From Tolypothrix campylonemoides VB511288 (lineage in GTDB: Bacteria > Cyanobacteriota > Cyanobacteriia > Cyanobacteriales > Nostocaceae): a stretch of DNA of 64,000 bases. Below the pieces are notes generated by a model that did no database searches, was not told the origin of the DNA, and worked only from the letters and a program-made list of their open reading frames with translations. This document shows positions 28,000-38,494 of this stretch, in pieces; the stretch's first letter is position 1; every line of letters begins with the position of its first letter. The translations under genes and the position numbers were made by a program. The stretch spans positions 923,083-987,082 of the forward strand of contig JXCB02000027.1 of assembly GCA_000828075.3 (NCBI GenBank), given 5' to 3'.

Positions 28000-28175
28000 A
28001 GACCAGTGCTGCAGGAGGGTTTCCCGACAGCAGGCAACTGGCGTTGGCGCAGCCTCTCCGGAGGAGATACCCGAAGGGGTTAGCCCGAACTCACAGCGAC
28101 TGGCGTGCCTCCTTCGGAGGAGCTTCGCTAACGCATGATTGCGTGCGCTTTGCGCATACCCGAAGGGTCCTTAGT
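28000..28175. repeat. Palindrome-rich dispersed repeat cluster
   Basis: Contains AGGAGGGTTTCCCGACAGC, GGCAACTGGCG and ACGCATGATTGCGTGCGC words. Parts recur at about 32396-32432 and 39167-39262. Several overlapping palindromes (GCATGATTGCGTGCGC, CTCCGGAGGAG) are visible. It lies in the leader of btpA. Confidence 0.65.
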
Positions 28176-28601
28176 CATTTGTTATTATCGCTGGTAACTA
28201 TTGACTATTTACTCATGACTAATTACTAATTAAGTGAAGTCAAGCGTGCTGTACCGATCACCAAGAAAGAACGATAGGTACAGAATCCTTCGTCAGAATA
28301 TTAAACGCGTTTTTTGAGTACGAATTAAGAGTTCTCTTGAGTAAGTATTGGTCTTTAGGCGTTCTTTGGAGCGTGGCGTTAGCCATAGCGTGCGGTAGAC
28401 ATAGCCCCCGGTACAGAACGTGGAGACCAACAAACTTTTCCTTTCTTAAATCTCCTGGATAAATCATGAAGGGGATATTCTGATTACTGTGTTCTGTGTT
28501 CTGCGTTCTTCTTAAGCATTTCATTTGCACCCTGTTAGCACTTACGATGCTTGCTAGCACTGGTTTCTCGACTTAATAATGGAAATTGCTTACCTCCTCC
28601 T
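28176..28601. other. Intergenic region, repeats only
   Basis: About 430 bp. The open frame on the minus strand (28258-28560) has no family features and partly consists of repeat-like words. No RNA gene was recognised. Confidence 0.4.
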
Positions 28602-28901
28602 CTAGATGGAATTTAGCGTAACACTTTCCCTAAGATATGTTAAGATAATATATGGATAGAAGAGGAGTTTGCCGCTCATAAGACGCGAGGCAGGTTTCCC
28701 ATGAACAGGCATATCGCCTGAGCAAGGTACAGCCATTTCCGCTATACAAGCTTCGTCACGCGATATTTTCCTCAGGGTAGCGACTTCTCCAAATGCGCCA
28801 CACACACTTGGTTTCGGCAAGATGGATGACTCCGCTCCTGACCAAAACCAGTGTCCTTTAGTAGAGAGTGGCTTCCCAGTAGGTTGATAAATAACATACA
28901 C
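28602..28901 (-). CDS. Doubtful small open frame
   Basis: 99 codons with a protein-like composition (GHWFWSGAESSILPKPSVCGAFGEVATLRK, then DEACIAEMAVPCSGDMPVHG). I do not recognise it, it has no clear ribosome site, and its tail is hydrophobic. It could be a real small protein, a remnant, or an antisense artefact of a structured RNA. The 280 bp between it and rimO hold small hairpins such as GAGGT/ACCTC near 29097 but no gene. Confidence 0.25.
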   Translation of the reverse strand: MYVIYQPTGKPLSTKGHWFWSGAESSILPKPSVCGAFGEVATLRKISRDEACIAEMAVPCSGDMPVHGKPASRLMSGKLLFYPYIILTYLRESVTLNSI

Positions 28902-29185
28902 TTTGCGGTAATGTAGAATACCAACAGGTAAAATTTTAAAAAAGATTAACTACTAGTGTCCAATTTATCTAAATTTTGTCTATTTTTCCCTGAAAAACAA
29001 ATTAATAAAGCTATCATAGCATGAACTCCAGATTCATCATGGTCGTAGCTTGCTTTGACAGTGTGTAAGACTTTTGAAAGTCATGGCTTAGTTTCAGAGG
29101 TTTTCACCTCGTTGATATCTCAAGCAAAAATTTTGCGCTCAAGGGCGTTGAAATACATGAAAAAACCTAAAGACTCTTTTTTAAT

Positions 29186-30505
29186 ATGGGTGACAAGCCA
29201 ACAATTTCAATTTCTCACCTAGGCTGCGAGAAAAATCGAGTTGACACAGAACATATGCTAGGACTGCTAGTAGAAGCAGGCTACAGCGTAGATTCTGATG
29301 AACAGTTAGCAGATTATGTTATAGTCAATACATGTAGTTTTATTGAAGCAGCAAGAGAAGAATCTGTCAGAACCTTAGTGGAACTGGCGGAAGCAGATAA
29401 AAAAATCGTTATCACAGGCTGTATGGCGCAGCACTTCCAAGAACAGTTATTGGAAGAGTTGCCCGAAGCCGTAGCCGTAGTAGGAACCGGGGATTATCAC
29501 AAAATAGTCGATGTCATTGAGCAGGTAGAACAAGGCAAGCGGGTTAAGCTCGTAAGTTCACAACCAACCTACATTGCTGATGAAACCACACCCCGTTACC
29601 GCACCACAACAGAAGGCGTGGCTTACCTGCGGATTGCTGAAGGTTGTGATTACCGATGCGCTTTTTGCATAATTCCCCACCTGCGGGGAAACCAGCGATC
29701 GCGTACCATAGAATCAATAGTGACCGAAGCAGAGCAGTTAGCAAGTCAAGGGGTACAGGAAATTATTCTAATTTCCCAAATAACCACCAATTATGGTATT
29801 GATATTTACGGGAAGCCAAAGTTAGCTGAATTACTCCGTGCCTTAGGAAAAGTTGATGTGCCGTGGATTCGCATGCACTATGCCTATCCCACCGGACTAA
29901 CCCCAGATGTGATAGCGGCGATTCAAGAGACACCGAACATCTTGCCTTACCTGGATTTGCCCCTACAACATTCCCATCCAGATATTCTCCGCGCCATGAA
30001 TCGTCCCTGGCAAGGACGAGTGAATGATGCGATTATCGAACGCATCAAAGAGGCGCTACCAAAAGCTGTGCTGCGAACGACATTTATTGTCGGTTTTCCC
30101 GGAGAGACACAGGAGCATTTTGAGCATTTGTTACAGTTTGTCGAGCGTCATGAATTCGACCACGTAGGTGTCTTCACCTTTTCACCAGAAGAAGGAACTC
30201 CTGCCTACAATCTACCAAACCAACTGCCCCAATTCGTTATGGATGAGCGGCGGAACGTATTGATGGAACTCCAACAGCCAATTTCTTTAAAGAAAAATCA
30301 ACAAGAAGTTGGCAAAGTGGTCAATGTTCTGATTGAACAAGAAAATCCGATAACAGGAGAATTAATTGGTCGTTCTGACAGATTTTCCCCAGAAGTTGAT
30401 GGGCAGGTGTTAGTTCGTGGGGAAGCACGATTAGGAACAATCGTGCCAGTAGCTATCCAAAATGCTGATGCTTATGACCTTTATGGTCAAGTTGTCAACA
30501 ACTAA
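29186..30505 (+). CDS. rimO: Ribosomal protein S12 methylthiotransferase RimO
   Basis: 439 residues. Three conserved Cys of the N-terminal UPF0004 domain occur in [24 protein letters not shown] and TGCMAQ, binding one 4Fe-4S cluster. The radical SAM motif [15 protein letters not shown] binds the second. A C-terminal TRAM domain ends the protein. RimO (rather than MiaB) is indicated by LGCEKN and by the [10 protein letters not shown] region. It adds a methylthio group to an aspartate of ribosomal protein S12. The DEAD-box helicase starts 97 bp downstream, probably co-transcribed. Confidence 0.94.
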   Translation: MGDKPTISISHLGCEKNRVDTEHMLGLLVEAGYSVDSDEQLADYVIVNTCSFIEAAREESVRTLVELAEADKKIVITGCMAQHFQEQLLEELPEAVAVVGTGDYHKIVDVIEQVEQGKRVKLVSSQPTYIADETTPRYRTTTEGVAYLRIAEGCDYRCAFCIIPHLRGNQRSRTIESIVTEAEQLASQGVQEIILISQITTNYGIDIYGKPKLAELLRALGKVDVPWIRMHYAYPTGLTPDVIAAIQETPNILPYLDLPLQHSHPDILRAMNRPWQGRVNDAIIERIKEALPKAVLRTTFIVGFPGETQEHFEHLLQFVERHEFDHVGVFTFSPEEGTPAYNLPNQLPQFVMDERRNVLMELQQPISLKKNQQEVGKVVNVLIEQENPITGELIGRSDRFSPEVDGQVLVRGEARLGTIVPVAIQNADAYDLYGQVVNN

Positions 30506-30601
30506 TGGTTATTAGTAGTAATTATTAACCCATAACCACTAACTACTAACCAATCTATAAAGACCAAAGAAAAAAGACCAAAGAAAAACATAGGAGAGTT
30601 G

Positions 30602-32143
30602 ATGAATCTTTCGTTTCTAGATTTAGGAATTTCACAAGAGCGTGTTGAGCTATTAGAAAAATTAGGCTTTACCGCACCAACTAACATTCAAGCGCAAGCA
30701 ATTCCACACCTATTGGGTGGTCGCGATGTCGTCGGTCAATCGCAAACAGGAACAGGAAAAACGGCAGCATTTTCCCTACCGATTATAGAGCGGCTGGATG
30801 TGACTCAAAAAGCAGTCCAAGCTGTGGTTTTGACACCGACTCGTGAGTTAGCCATCCAAGTTCATGATGCCATCACCACCTTCATGGGTAACCAAGGATT
30901 GCGGATTTTAGCAATCTACGGTGGTCAATCGATTGAGCGCCAAATGTTACAACTCAAACGCGGCGTTCACATGGTTGTTGGTACGCCAGGGCGAGTCATA
31001 GACTTGCTAGAGCGGGGTAGTTTGAAGCTGGATCGAGTCAAGTGGTTCGTGTTAGATGAAGCCGATGAAATGTTGAGCATGGGCTTTATCGACGATGTAG
31101 ACAAAATTCTCTCACAAGCACCTCAAGAACGCCAAACAGCATTGTTCTCGGCAACTATGCCACCTTCGATTCGCCAATTGGTGAATAAGTTCTTGCACTC
31201 GCCAGTGACAGTGACTGTTGAGCAGCCAAAAGCCGCTCCTAACAAAATAAATCAAGTCGCTTATCTTGTACCGCGTCATTGGACGAAAGCCAAAGCTTTA
31301 CAGCCCATCTTGGAAATGGAAGACCCAGAATCGGCTTTAATCTTTGTCCGCACCAGACGTACAGCAGCAGAACTCACCAACCAACTGCAAGCAGCGGGTC
31401 ATAGTGTTGATGAATACCACGGTGATTTGTCACAACAAGCACGCGAACGGTTGCTGACACGGTTCCGTAATCGTCAAGTACGCTGGGTGGTCGCAACAGA
31501 TATTGCAGCACGAGGTTTAGACGTTGACCAGTTGTCTCACGTGATCAACTTCGACTTACCCGATAGCGTAGAAACCTACGTTCACCGGATTGGTCGTACT
31601 GGTCGAGCTGGTAAGGAAGGCACAGCAATTTCTTTAGTACAGCCGTTTGAGCGACGCAAGCAGCAACTGTTTGAACGCCATAACCGCCAAAGTTGGCAAG
31701 TCCTGTCGATTCCTTCACGGACACAAATTGAAGCACGGCAGATAGAAAAATTGCAATCTCAAGTGCGCGAAGCTTTGGCTGGCGAGCGTTTGGCTTCATT
31801 TTTACCGATGGTGAGCGAACTGATTGAACAATACGATGCTCAGGCGATCGCAGCGGCGGCGTTGCAAATCGCTTACGACCAAACCCGTCCTGCTTGGCTG
31901 CAATCAGAACTTGACATTCCAGAAGAAGAGATCATGCAGCCATCTCCCAAACCCAGGTTGCGTTCCAACAACCGTCGCGGCGATTCTGGTGAACGCCCTC
32001 GCTCCGCTTGGATACCATCAGACGGTAGCACGACAGAAGGAGACAAACACAGTTCCAAGCCCAAACTGCGGACAGGACGTCGCGAGAGTTCCGCGTCCCC
32101 GAAAAAGCTAGGTTCTGGTACAGCTAGAGAAACAGCTTCTTAG
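30602..32143 (+). CDS. DEAD-box RNA helicase
   Basis: 513 residues from ATG 30602, preceded by AGGAGA. Motifs in order: Q-motif (FTAPTNIQAQAIP), SQTGTGKT, PTRELAIQ, TPGR, DEAD, SAT, IFVRTRR, ARGLDV and HRIGRTGRAG. The last 80 residues are basic, Ser- and Arg-rich, as in CsdA/CrhR-type helicases that bind structured RNA. It unwinds RNA in ribosome assembly or cold/redox responses. Specific assignment to crhR is not possible here. Confidence 0.93.
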   Translation: MNLSFLDLGISQERVELLEKLGFTAPTNIQAQAIPHLLGGRDVVGQSQTGTGKTAAFSLPIIERLDVTQKAVQAVVLTPTRELAIQVHDAITTFMGNQGLRILAIYGGQSIERQMLQLKRGVHMVVGTPGRVIDLLERGSLKLDRVKWFVLDEADEMLSMGFIDDVDKILSQAPQERQTALFSATMPPSIRQLVNKFLHSPVTVTVEQPKAAPNKINQVAYLVPRHWTKAKALQPILEMEDPESALIFVRTRRTAAELTNQLQAAGHSVDEYHGDLSQQARERLLTRFRNRQVRWVVATDIAARGLDVDQLSHVINFDLPDSVETYVHRIGRTGRAGKEGTAISLVQPFERRKQQLFERHNRQSWQVLSIPSRTQIEARQIEKLQSQVREALAGERLASFLPMVSELIEQYDAQAIAAAALQIAYDQTRPAWLQSELDIPEEEIMQPSPKPRLRSNNRRGDSGERPRSAWIPSDGSTTEGDKHSSKPKLRTGRRESSASPKKLGSGTARETAS

Positions 32144-32209
32144 GTGTTAGTTATGAGTCATGAGTCATGAGTTCCTGACTTTTGACTACTGACTTTTCGT
32201 TCAATCAAG

Positions 32210-32229
32210 GATTGATAAGCTTATCAATC
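32210..32229. repeat. Perfect 20-bp palindrome
   Basis: GATTGATAAGCTTATCAATC lies 67 bp after the helicase stop. It may serve as an operator or part of the 3' end structure. Confidence 0.5.
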
Positions 32230-32254
32230 TGGCAATTTCATCATCAGTCAAAAT

Positions 32255-32298
32255 CAGCCCAAAGTGCCAGCATGATTTGTTTTGGTTGGGCTGTTTTT
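32255..32298 (+). terminator. Rho-independent-like terminator after the helicase
   Basis: CAGCCCAA (32255-32262) pairs with TTGGGCTG (32286-32293), and five T follow immediately. The loop is 23 bases, longer than usual. Confidence 0.45.
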
Positions 32299-32389
32299 GC
32301 ATTGGTAAACTCAGAAGATATGACATTCTTTCTACGGCTATTTTCAGGAAAATAGACCTTCTTTGTCTCGCGCAAAGACGAGCCAGCGA

Positions 32390-32435
32390 GCAGTTCGGAG
32401 GAGGGTTTCCCGACAGCAGGCAACTGGCGTCGCAA
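32390..32435. repeat. Dispersed repeat fragment
   Basis: GGAGGGTTTCCCGACAGC followed by AGGCAACTGGCG, matching parts of the clusters at 28000-28175 and 39167-39262. Confidence 0.6.
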
Positions 32436-32472
32436 AAAAGAACGCCTAAAAATTTGCACTTAGTAAACTATT

Positions 32473-33060
32473 ATGACGGCAACCACAGCTAAACGCTTTA
32501 CTATAGCTGAATATGACCGTTTAGCAGAACTCGGATTTTTCAGTGAGGATGACCGAGTCGAGCTAATTAACGGAGAAATTATCTCAATGGTATCGAAAGG
32601 TAAACCACATTCTGTTTGCAGCACCCGTTTATTTCGCGAGTTATTCAAGCTTGTTGGAGAACGGGGGACACTGCGAGGACAAGAGCCAATTATCATCCGT
32701 GAGTACAGCGAACCTGAACCAGATTTTGTCATCGTACAAAATCGAGAAGACGATTATCTCTCAACGCATCCGATTCCGAGTGATGTATTACTTTTAATTG
32801 AAATTTCTGATTCCTCTTTAAAATATGACCAAGAGGTTAAATTACCAATTTATGCTGAAGCGGGTATTTCTGATTATTGGATATTTAATTTAGTAAATAA
32901 CTGCCTGGAATGCTACAGTGAACCGTATCAGGATTTGCAAGGTAAATTTGGTTATCGCAGAAAGTTTATTTTTCTGCCTAATGAATCAGTTAATCTACCG
33001 TGTTTTTCTGATTTGTGCTTAGATTTATTAAAGGTTTTTCCAAAAAAATTACCTGAGTAA
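32473..33060 (+). CDS. Uma2 family putative endonuclease (DUF820)
   Basis: 195 residues. PD-(D/E)XK-like fold: FSEDDRVELINGEI at the start, EPDFVIV, LLLIEISDSSLKYDQEVKLPIYAEAGISDYWI. Asp, Glu and Lys of the presumed active site are present. Uma2 proteins are extremely abundant in filamentous cyanobacteria and their biological role is not settled. It converges on the methyltransferase gene, with 5 bp between the stops. Confidence 0.85.
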   Translation: MTATTAKRFTIAEYDRLAELGFFSEDDRVELINGEIISMVSKGKPHSVCSTRLFRELFKLVGERGTLRGQEPIIIREYSEPEPDFVIVQNREDDYLSTHPIPSDVLLLIEISDSSLKYDQEVKLPIYAEAGISDYWIFNLVNNCLECYSEPYQDLQGKFGYRRKFIFLPNESVNLPCFSDLCLDLLKVFPKKLPE

Positions 33061-33065
33061 TACCA

Positions 33066-33974
33066 TCAACTCTGCATTGCAAGCTTTCTCTTGACTGCCA
33101 ACTTCAATTCACTCATTTTTTTATCTAAATATGGTTTCCTGATATTGTCATCTCTAAAGAGAGAGATATAGTTCATAATTGATGGCTTTTCCAGTTTAGT
33201 AAACTCCATTGGTTTGAACTTAAAGAAAGTTTTTTGACTATACCAAGAAAGTAGCATTCCACTTTTTATAAACAAAAAAGGTGTCTTATTGGCAAACTTT
33301 AAGTTAGATTGTAAATGTGTGGGAAAGTTGTCTGAAACAGCACCGAATGCTTCTGTTATTAGTGCTATTCCTCCTATTTTCAACATTAATGAAATATCTC
33401 TGATAGCTGATATTGGGTCAGTAAGATGTTCAAGGACTTCAAAGGAAAGTACAACATCGTATTGAGAAGAAAGACAGGAATTAAAGTCAGATATAAGATT
33501 TACACTGTTTCCTAATAAATTATAATAAGCGAAGCGCTTTGTGGCAAAATCGTAAGTTTTACTGCCTGGTATGTCGAAATAGTTGACCTTAAAGCCATTC
33601 TTTACAAGCTCTAAAGAATCATTGCCAGTGCCGTCACCCAACATTAGTATTGCTAATTCATCTAAAGCACGACCGCTCTTTTGTGCGTATAAGCGAATCC
33701 TTTCAACCGCCTGTTGAATCCAAAGCTGTCTTTCACTTTTTGCCCAAAAAACTAGAGTTTCAATTATCAACCCATATCCTTCTTTGTATAGCTGTTCCAT
33801 TTTGTCATCATATTGATGCGGAGTTACGCCAAAACGCTCAGCATCATGTTTAACACTCTCATCCCCTATAGCCTCCTTCCACACTCTGTGTTCTACTTCC
33901 TGTCTTGGTAAATCAGTAAAATTAACAAGAGCATTGACAATTTCCTGATAACTAACAGGAATTTCTATTTCCAT
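33066..33974 (-). CDS. Class I SAM-dependent methyltransferase
   Basis: 302 residues. The Rossmann core is in the middle: LAILMLGDGTGNDSLELVKNG (motif I, about 115-135), FDIPGSKT, then YDVVLSFEVLEHLTDPISAIRDISLMLKIGGIALI (motifs IV-VI). The N-terminal 100 residues are helical and unrelated to known domains I can name. ATG start with AGGAGG at good spacing. The substrate is unknown. Base composition is lower in GC than the neighbouring proS, which hints at transfer. Confidence 0.8.
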   Translation of the reverse strand: MEIEIPVSYQEIVNALVNFTDLPRQEVEHRVWKEAIGDESVKHDAERFGVTPHQYDDKMEQLYKEGYGLIIETLVFWAKSERQLWIQQAVERIRLYAQKSGRALDELAILMLGDGTGNDSLELVKNGFKVNYFDIPGSKTYDFATKRFAYYNLLGNSVNLISDFNSCLSSQYDVVLSFEVLEHLTDPISAIRDISLMLKIGGIALITEAFGAVSDNFPTHLQSNLKFANKTPFLFIKSGMLLSWYSQKTFFKFKPMEFTKLEKPSIMNYISLFRDDNIRKPYLDKKMSELKLAVKRKLAMQS

Positions 33975-34237
33975 TGTATTTTGCCTCCTAATTGTGATCT
34001 TTAGATTTGTATTAATTTCGTTTAATACGCTTTTGATAGCCTTGCGGAAAAAAACCCCTAGTTGTTTTTAATACAATGCTTGCAAAAGCCTGATCTGTAT
34101 TCACAGACAGTAGGAGCAGTGTTACAAAGCTTGCCATCAGGGGCAAAGTAACGAGAGAAAGTGCCAAATGTTCTTTCCGATTAACTTTGAGCTAATTGCC
34201 AGAAACTCTTCTCAGGATAAAATCGCTGCCAGCAATA

Positions 34238-35671
34238 TTATCTTCGCTTCAAAATCAAATCCTCCATCGCTAGTTGTATGTCCTTCGTCAAATTAGCAAC
34301 TGCTTGCCTTGCAGCTTGACGACTCGCTTTATAAGCTGGATAAGGTTCAGAAACAGATATTGGTTCACCTATTGTTATTTTTGCCTGTTGCTTGCCAAGA
34401 GTTGGACGCCCGGAGGGATTACCACCTCTAATTCGAGTCACCATATCCCATATCAGTAACGTTGTCTCCGCAAAGCGTTCTGCTGTGGGTTTTTCGCGTA
34501 CGTATTTGCCTGTAACAGCAACGAAACTTTCTACCAGCCTCATATGCCACATCCGCAAATTCGCTTCTTCGGCAATGCGATCGCCTAAAGCACGTTCTAA
34601 AGGCGACAGTGCTTTCACATCCTTAAACTCTTCTCGAAAAATATAATTCCAGCCAGCTTGTTCTACCCGACGACAGCGATCATTAAAATTTCCTTTAGGT
34701 TGTAAATCAAAATATTGTTCTGCTACATTTAACACGACATTTAACAAAGCTTGTAAACGAACTGCTAAAAGTTCATTGGCATCTTTTATGTCCCCTTGCA
34801 CTGGCAGTTTTTGATGATAGAATCGCGTGTAGAAATTTTCCATCAAAGACAGTAAATGTTCGCTCAAATGAAACAACCGTGGGTAGAGGGTGTCCGGTGA
34901 TAGAGACGCGCCATCTTGTTGTACAGACGCGCCATGGCGCGTCTGTACAGGTAAACCACTAGCAGCTTCCAATTCACTTAAAAGATTGGCGATCGCATCC
35001 CAAGGAGCGACGACATAATTGTATTTAATCCCAACTGGTACAATAAAAACCTGCTCATGTCGATTGTCCTTGTGCAAATCTTCAGCACACCAAAAACCGA
35101 GTTGAGCAATGCCAGGTTCCAATGGGTTAACAATTTCTGAAAGACCATTAGTCACTCCTTCGGGTGCAGCTGCCATCGGGAACTGACCATTGGCAAACAA
35201 ATCACGCGCTGAACGCAACCCTGTCCAATCTGCTTTACCTCGCACGATAGGCGTCGCACCCAAGCGCGGAGCAACCCAGCCAATGTAGGAACCAGCCCAT
35301 AGAGGAATTCCACGGTCGTAGATAAAATGGGCATGAATCGGAGGCTGTAGCGCTATACCCTTGTGTTGTGCAAATGCAGGCAAAATGTGGGAAAGCAAGT
35401 AAACCAAACAAAGCGGGTCTTCTGCCTTGGGATGGCGAAAAGCTATTAAAAAACGGATTTTCCTATCCTGAAACTGGTGATATAGATCCAGCAAAACTTC
35501 TGCGTTGTCTGCTTCAATATGACTAATTGCCGTTCTCCAGTGTATTAAGCTGGGTAGGAAGAATTGGCAGACTCGTAGAAAGGTAGGGTCTAGCGCTGGA
35601 GGGATAAATTCTAGGGGTGGCTGTGCTTGATAAAGGACATCAGGCAAAGTGGTTTTCTCCTGAAGTTGCAA
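34238..35671 (-). CDS. PlsC-like glycerolipid acyltransferase
   Basis: 477 residues. The HX4D motif is HPKAED (about residue 80), followed by a substrate-binding region RGIPLWAGSYIGWVAPRLGATPIVRG and a PEGVTNG block near 170. These match 1-acylglycerol-3-phosphate acyltransferase-like proteins, here an enlarged cyanobacterial form with a 300-residue helical C-terminal part. It may act in membrane lipid synthesis. The frame starts at TTG 35671; a TTG at 35647, preceded by AGGAG, is a better supported start. Divergent from proS. Confidence 0.8.
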   Translation of the reverse strand: MQLQEKTTLPDVLYQAQPPLEFIPPALDPTFLRVCQFFLPSLIHWRTAISHIEADNAEVLLDLYHQFQDRKIRFLIAFRHPKAEDPLCLVYLLSHILPAFAQHKGIALQPPIHAHFIYDRGIPLWAGSYIGWVAPRLGATPIVRGKADWTGLRSARDLFANGQFPMAAAPEGVTNGLSEIVNPLEPGIAQLGFWCAEDLHKDNRHEQVFIVPVGIKYNYVVAPWDAIANLLSELEAASGLPVQTRHGASVQQDGASLSPDTLYPRLFHLSEHLLSLMENFYTRFYHQKLPVQGDIKDANELLAVRLQALLNVVLNVAEQYFDLQPKGNFNDRCRRVEQAGWNYIFREEFKDVKALSPLERALGDRIAEEANLRMWHMRLVESFVAVTGKYVREKPTAERFAETTLLIWDMVTRIRGGNPSGRPTLGKQQAKITIGEPISVSEPYPAYKASRQAARQAVANLTKDIQLAMEDLILKRR

Positions 35672-35730
35672 GCCTTCATTTTAGACTGTAACTGAAATAG
35701 AGATTATCAAATCTAGAAAGGGGACAAACG

Positions 35731-37533
35731 ATGCGACTGTCACAAATGTTATTCGTTACACTCAGGGATGATCCAGCAGATGCTGAAATTCCCAGTCATA
35801 AACTCTTACTCCGCGCAGGCTACATTCGTCGCATCGGTAGTGGTGTCTATGCCTATCTTCCTTTGATGTGGCGGGTACTGCAAAAAGTTTCCCAAATTGT
35901 CCGCGAAGAAATGAACGCTGCAGGTGGACAAGAATGTCTGTTACCCCAACTCCAACCTGCTGATTTATGGAAAGAATCTGGACGCTGGGATACTTATACT
36001 AAAGCCGAGGGTATCATGTTCGCCCTTAAAGACCGCCGCGACCAAGAACAAGCCCTTGGACCGACTCACGAGGAAGTCATCACGGCGATCGCTCGTGATA
36101 TGATTCGCTCGTACCGACAGCTACCACAGCTCCTCTACCAAATTCAAACCAAGTTCCGCGATGAAATTCGTCCCCGGTTTGGTTTGATGCGCGGACGAGA
36201 ATTCATCATGAAGGATGCTTACTCGTTCAACGTAGATGAAGAAAGTTTGGAAAAAACTTATCAGGATATGCATACCGCCTACAGTAATATTTTACGACGG
36301 AGTGGTTTGGCTTTTCGTGCCGTGCAAGCTGACTCTGGGGCGATAGGTGGTTCTGCTTCTCAAGAATTTATGGTGCTGGCGGAAGCAGGCGAAGATGAAG
36401 TCCTCTACACTGAAGATGGGCAGTACGCGGCTAACGTGGAAAAGGCGGTGTCTTTACCACCTGACGCGGAAACTTCAGCATTTACCAGTTATGAAAAACG
36501 CGAGACACCAGGGACGGAGACAATTGAGAAACTCTGTAAATTCTTGAAATGTTCCCCCACCCAAATTGTGAAAAACGTTCTTTACCAAACAAGTTTTGAT
36601 AATGGGACAACAGTGTTAGTGCTGGTAAGCATCCGAGGCGACCAGGAAGTTAATGATGTTAAATTACAAAATGAATTGACAAAGTTAGCTCCCAAGTACG
36701 GTGCGAAAACAGTGATCAAACTTGCAGTACCAGATGCAGAAACTCAAGGAAAATGGGCGAATCAACCTTTACCCTTGGGGTATATTGCTCCTGATGTTGC
36801 AGATGATTATATTAAGTCTGTCAAAGATGTCGCACCTAGCTTTTTACGTTTGGTCGATAAAACAGCAGTTGATTTAAAAAACTTTGTTACGGGTGCAAAC
36901 GAAGCTGGCTACCACGTGGTAGGAGCAAAATGGGATGAGCAATTTAAAATACCAGACTTAACCGTAGATGTGCGTAAGGCAAGACCAGGCGATCGCGCCA
37001 TCCATAACCCAGAAAAAACTCTACAAAGCGCACGTGGAATTGAGGTAGGTCACATTTTCCAATTAGGCACTAAGTATTCCATCGCAATGGGTGCAACTTA
37101 TACCAACGAACAGGGTGAAGAAAAACCTCTACTTATGGGTTGTTATGGTGTGGGTGTGTCAAGATTGGCTCAAGCGGCTGTAGAGCAATCTTACGACAAA
37201 GATGGAATTATTTGGCCGGTGGCGATCGCACCTTATCACGCGATTGTGACGATTCCTAACATCAACGACGCCCAACAAGTAGAAATCGCGGAAAAACTCT
37301 ACGCCGAACTTAATCAAGCGGGAATTGAAACCTTGCTCGATGACCGTAATGAACGGGCGGGAGTAAAATTCAAAGATGCGGATTTGATTGGCATTCCTTA
37401 TAGAATTGTCACTGGGCGAGCAATTGCCAATGGCAAAGTTGAAGTTGTTGAAAGAAAAAGCCGCAACTCACAAGAAATTGCGATCGCTGACGTTGTATCT
37501 ACATTAAAGCAGTGGATTGATCAGGCAATGTAA
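35731..37533 (+). CDS. proS: Prolyl-tRNA synthetase
   Basis: 600 residues. Class II synthetase with motif 1 ([21 protein letters not shown]), motif 2 ([25 protein letters not shown]) and motif 3 ([11 protein letters not shown]). A YbaK-like editing insertion (about 225-400) identifies the bacterial-type enzyme that clears misacylated alanine. A C-terminal anticodon-binding domain completes the protein. It attaches proline to tRNA-Pro in the cytoplasm. ATG preceded by GGGG. Confidence 0.96.
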   Translation: MRLSQMLFVTLRDDPADAEIPSHKLLLRAGYIRRIGSGVYAYLPLMWRVLQKVSQIVREEMNAAGGQECLLPQLQPADLWKESGRWDTYTKAEGIMFALKDRRDQEQALGPTHEEVITAIARDMIRSYRQLPQLLYQIQTKFRDEIRPRFGLMRGREFIMKDAYSFNVDEESLEKTYQDMHTAYSNILRRSGLAFRAVQADSGAIGGSASQEFMVLAEAGEDEVLYTEDGQYAANVEKAVSLPPDAETSAFTSYEKRETPGTETIEKLCKFLKCSPTQIVKNVLYQTSFDNGTTVLVLVSIRGDQEVNDVKLQNELTKLAPKYGAKTVIKLAVPDAETQGKWANQPLPLGYIAPDVADDYIKSVKDVAPSFLRLVDKTAVDLKNFVTGANEAGYHVVGAKWDEQFKIPDLTVDVRKARPGDRAIHNPEKTLQSARGIEVGHIFQLGTKYSIAMGATYTNEQGEEKPLLMGCYGVGVSRLAQAAVEQSYDKDGIIWPVAIAPYHAIVTIPNINDAQQVEIAEKLYAELNQAGIETLLDDRNERAGVKFKDADLIGIPYRIVTGRAIANGKVEVVERKSRNSQEIAIADVVSTLKQWIDQAM

Positions 37534-37554
37534 TGGAGAGTGGGAAAAAGGATG

Positions 37555-37594
37555 AATTATGAAAATTTTTATGATTCCTAATTCATAATTTTTT
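37555..37594 (+). terminator. AT-rich terminator-like hairpin after proS
   Basis: AATTATGAA (37555-37563) and TTCATAATT (37582-37590) are perfect inverted arms followed by TTTT. The stem has almost no GC, so termination would be weak. Confidence 0.3.
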
Positions 37595-37625
37595 CTCTCT
37601 ACCCCTTAGCCCCTAATTCAGACAA

Positions 37626-38429
37626 ATGGAATTCTTCACACTCCTTGTATCTGGCTTGTTAGGGTTAGTGACTCCGGTAGGACTGGTGGTTGATCAGGCT
37701 GCTGTTGGTGCTATCCGTTCTCAATTGGCTCAAGTTGAACAATTGCAAGTGCGAGTTGACAACGCCCCTACTCATCAATTGCTGCAAGGTAAGGTGGAGA
37801 GGGTGCGTGTTGCGGGGCGTTCTTTGCAACTCAAGTGGCAAGAAATTCGGATTGCAGCTTTAGAATTGGAAACCGATGCCATTGAATTAGAACCGCGTAG
37901 CCTTGGAAGCAGACCGAAATTCAAACGACCTTTACAAGCTGGCGTACGTTTGGTGTTAACTCAGCAGGATATCAACAAACTCATACAATCACCCGAATTC
38001 ATAGCCTTGTTGCAAAAGCTAAAAATTAACGATGGTTCTTCAAATACAGGGTATAACTCTGTTTATAATTTGGTGAATCCAAATGTAAAGTTTTTAGCAA
38101 ATAATCGGTTGAGTTTGCAAGTAGAATTACAGGAAAAAGGTCTGGAGAAGCCCTTGTTAATTAGGGTGGAATCAGGATTGAATATCGTTGGTGGGAGAAA
38201 TATCCAGTTAGTTGACCCAATTGTGGCAGCGAATGGTGAAGAAGTTCCACCTCAATTTGTAAATGCAATTGTCAACAATATCAACAAACGATTGGATTTA
38301 GGAAATCTGGAAGATGACGGTCTACAAGTGCGAATTCTAAAATTGAATATGAAACCAGAAGAATTAGAGATTGCCGCATTTTTCCGAGTAGAGCCATCCT
38401 CTAGGTTTTTGGAAACCCCCGGCTCATAA
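37626..38429 (+). CDS. DUF2993 (LmeA-like) lipid-binding protein
   Basis: 267 residues. A short hydrophobic start precedes a DUF2993 domain typical of cyanobacterial proteins: VERVRVAGRSLQLKWQEIRIAALELETDAIEL, VRLVLTQQDINKLIQSPEF, LQVRILKLN. The family resembles tubular lipid-binding folds, probably carrying phospholipids at a membrane. It precedes the GerMN gene by about 65 bp. Confidence 0.8.
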   Translation: MEFFTLLVSGLLGLVTPVGLVVDQAAVGAIRSQLAQVEQLQVRVDNAPTHQLLQGKVERVRVAGRSLQLKWQEIRIAALELETDAIELEPRSLGSRPKFKRPLQAGVRLVLTQQDINKLIQSPEFIALLQKLKINDGSSNTGYNSVYNLVNPNVKFLANNRLSLQVELQEKGLEKPLLIRVESGLNIVGGRNIQLVDPIVAANGEEVPPQFVNAIVNNINKRLDLGNLEDDGLQVRILKLNMKPEELEIAAFFRVEPSSRFLETPGS

Positions 38430-38494
38430 GTATCGTCGTTAACCAGACTTATCTTCATACAAATGCTATTTCAGCCCTTAGGAAGGTTTTGATT

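Noticed and set aside
28258-28560. 100-codon minus-strand frame
   Set aside because: Built partly from dispersed repeat words and without domain signs.
28176-29185. tRNA or other classical RNA gene in a long gap
   Set aside because: No cloverleaf with a T-loop GTTCRA and matching acceptor stem was found on reading either strand; a covariance search would be decisive.
32244-32459. Short frames on both strands after the helicase
   Set aside because: They overlap a terminator and a dispersed repeat.
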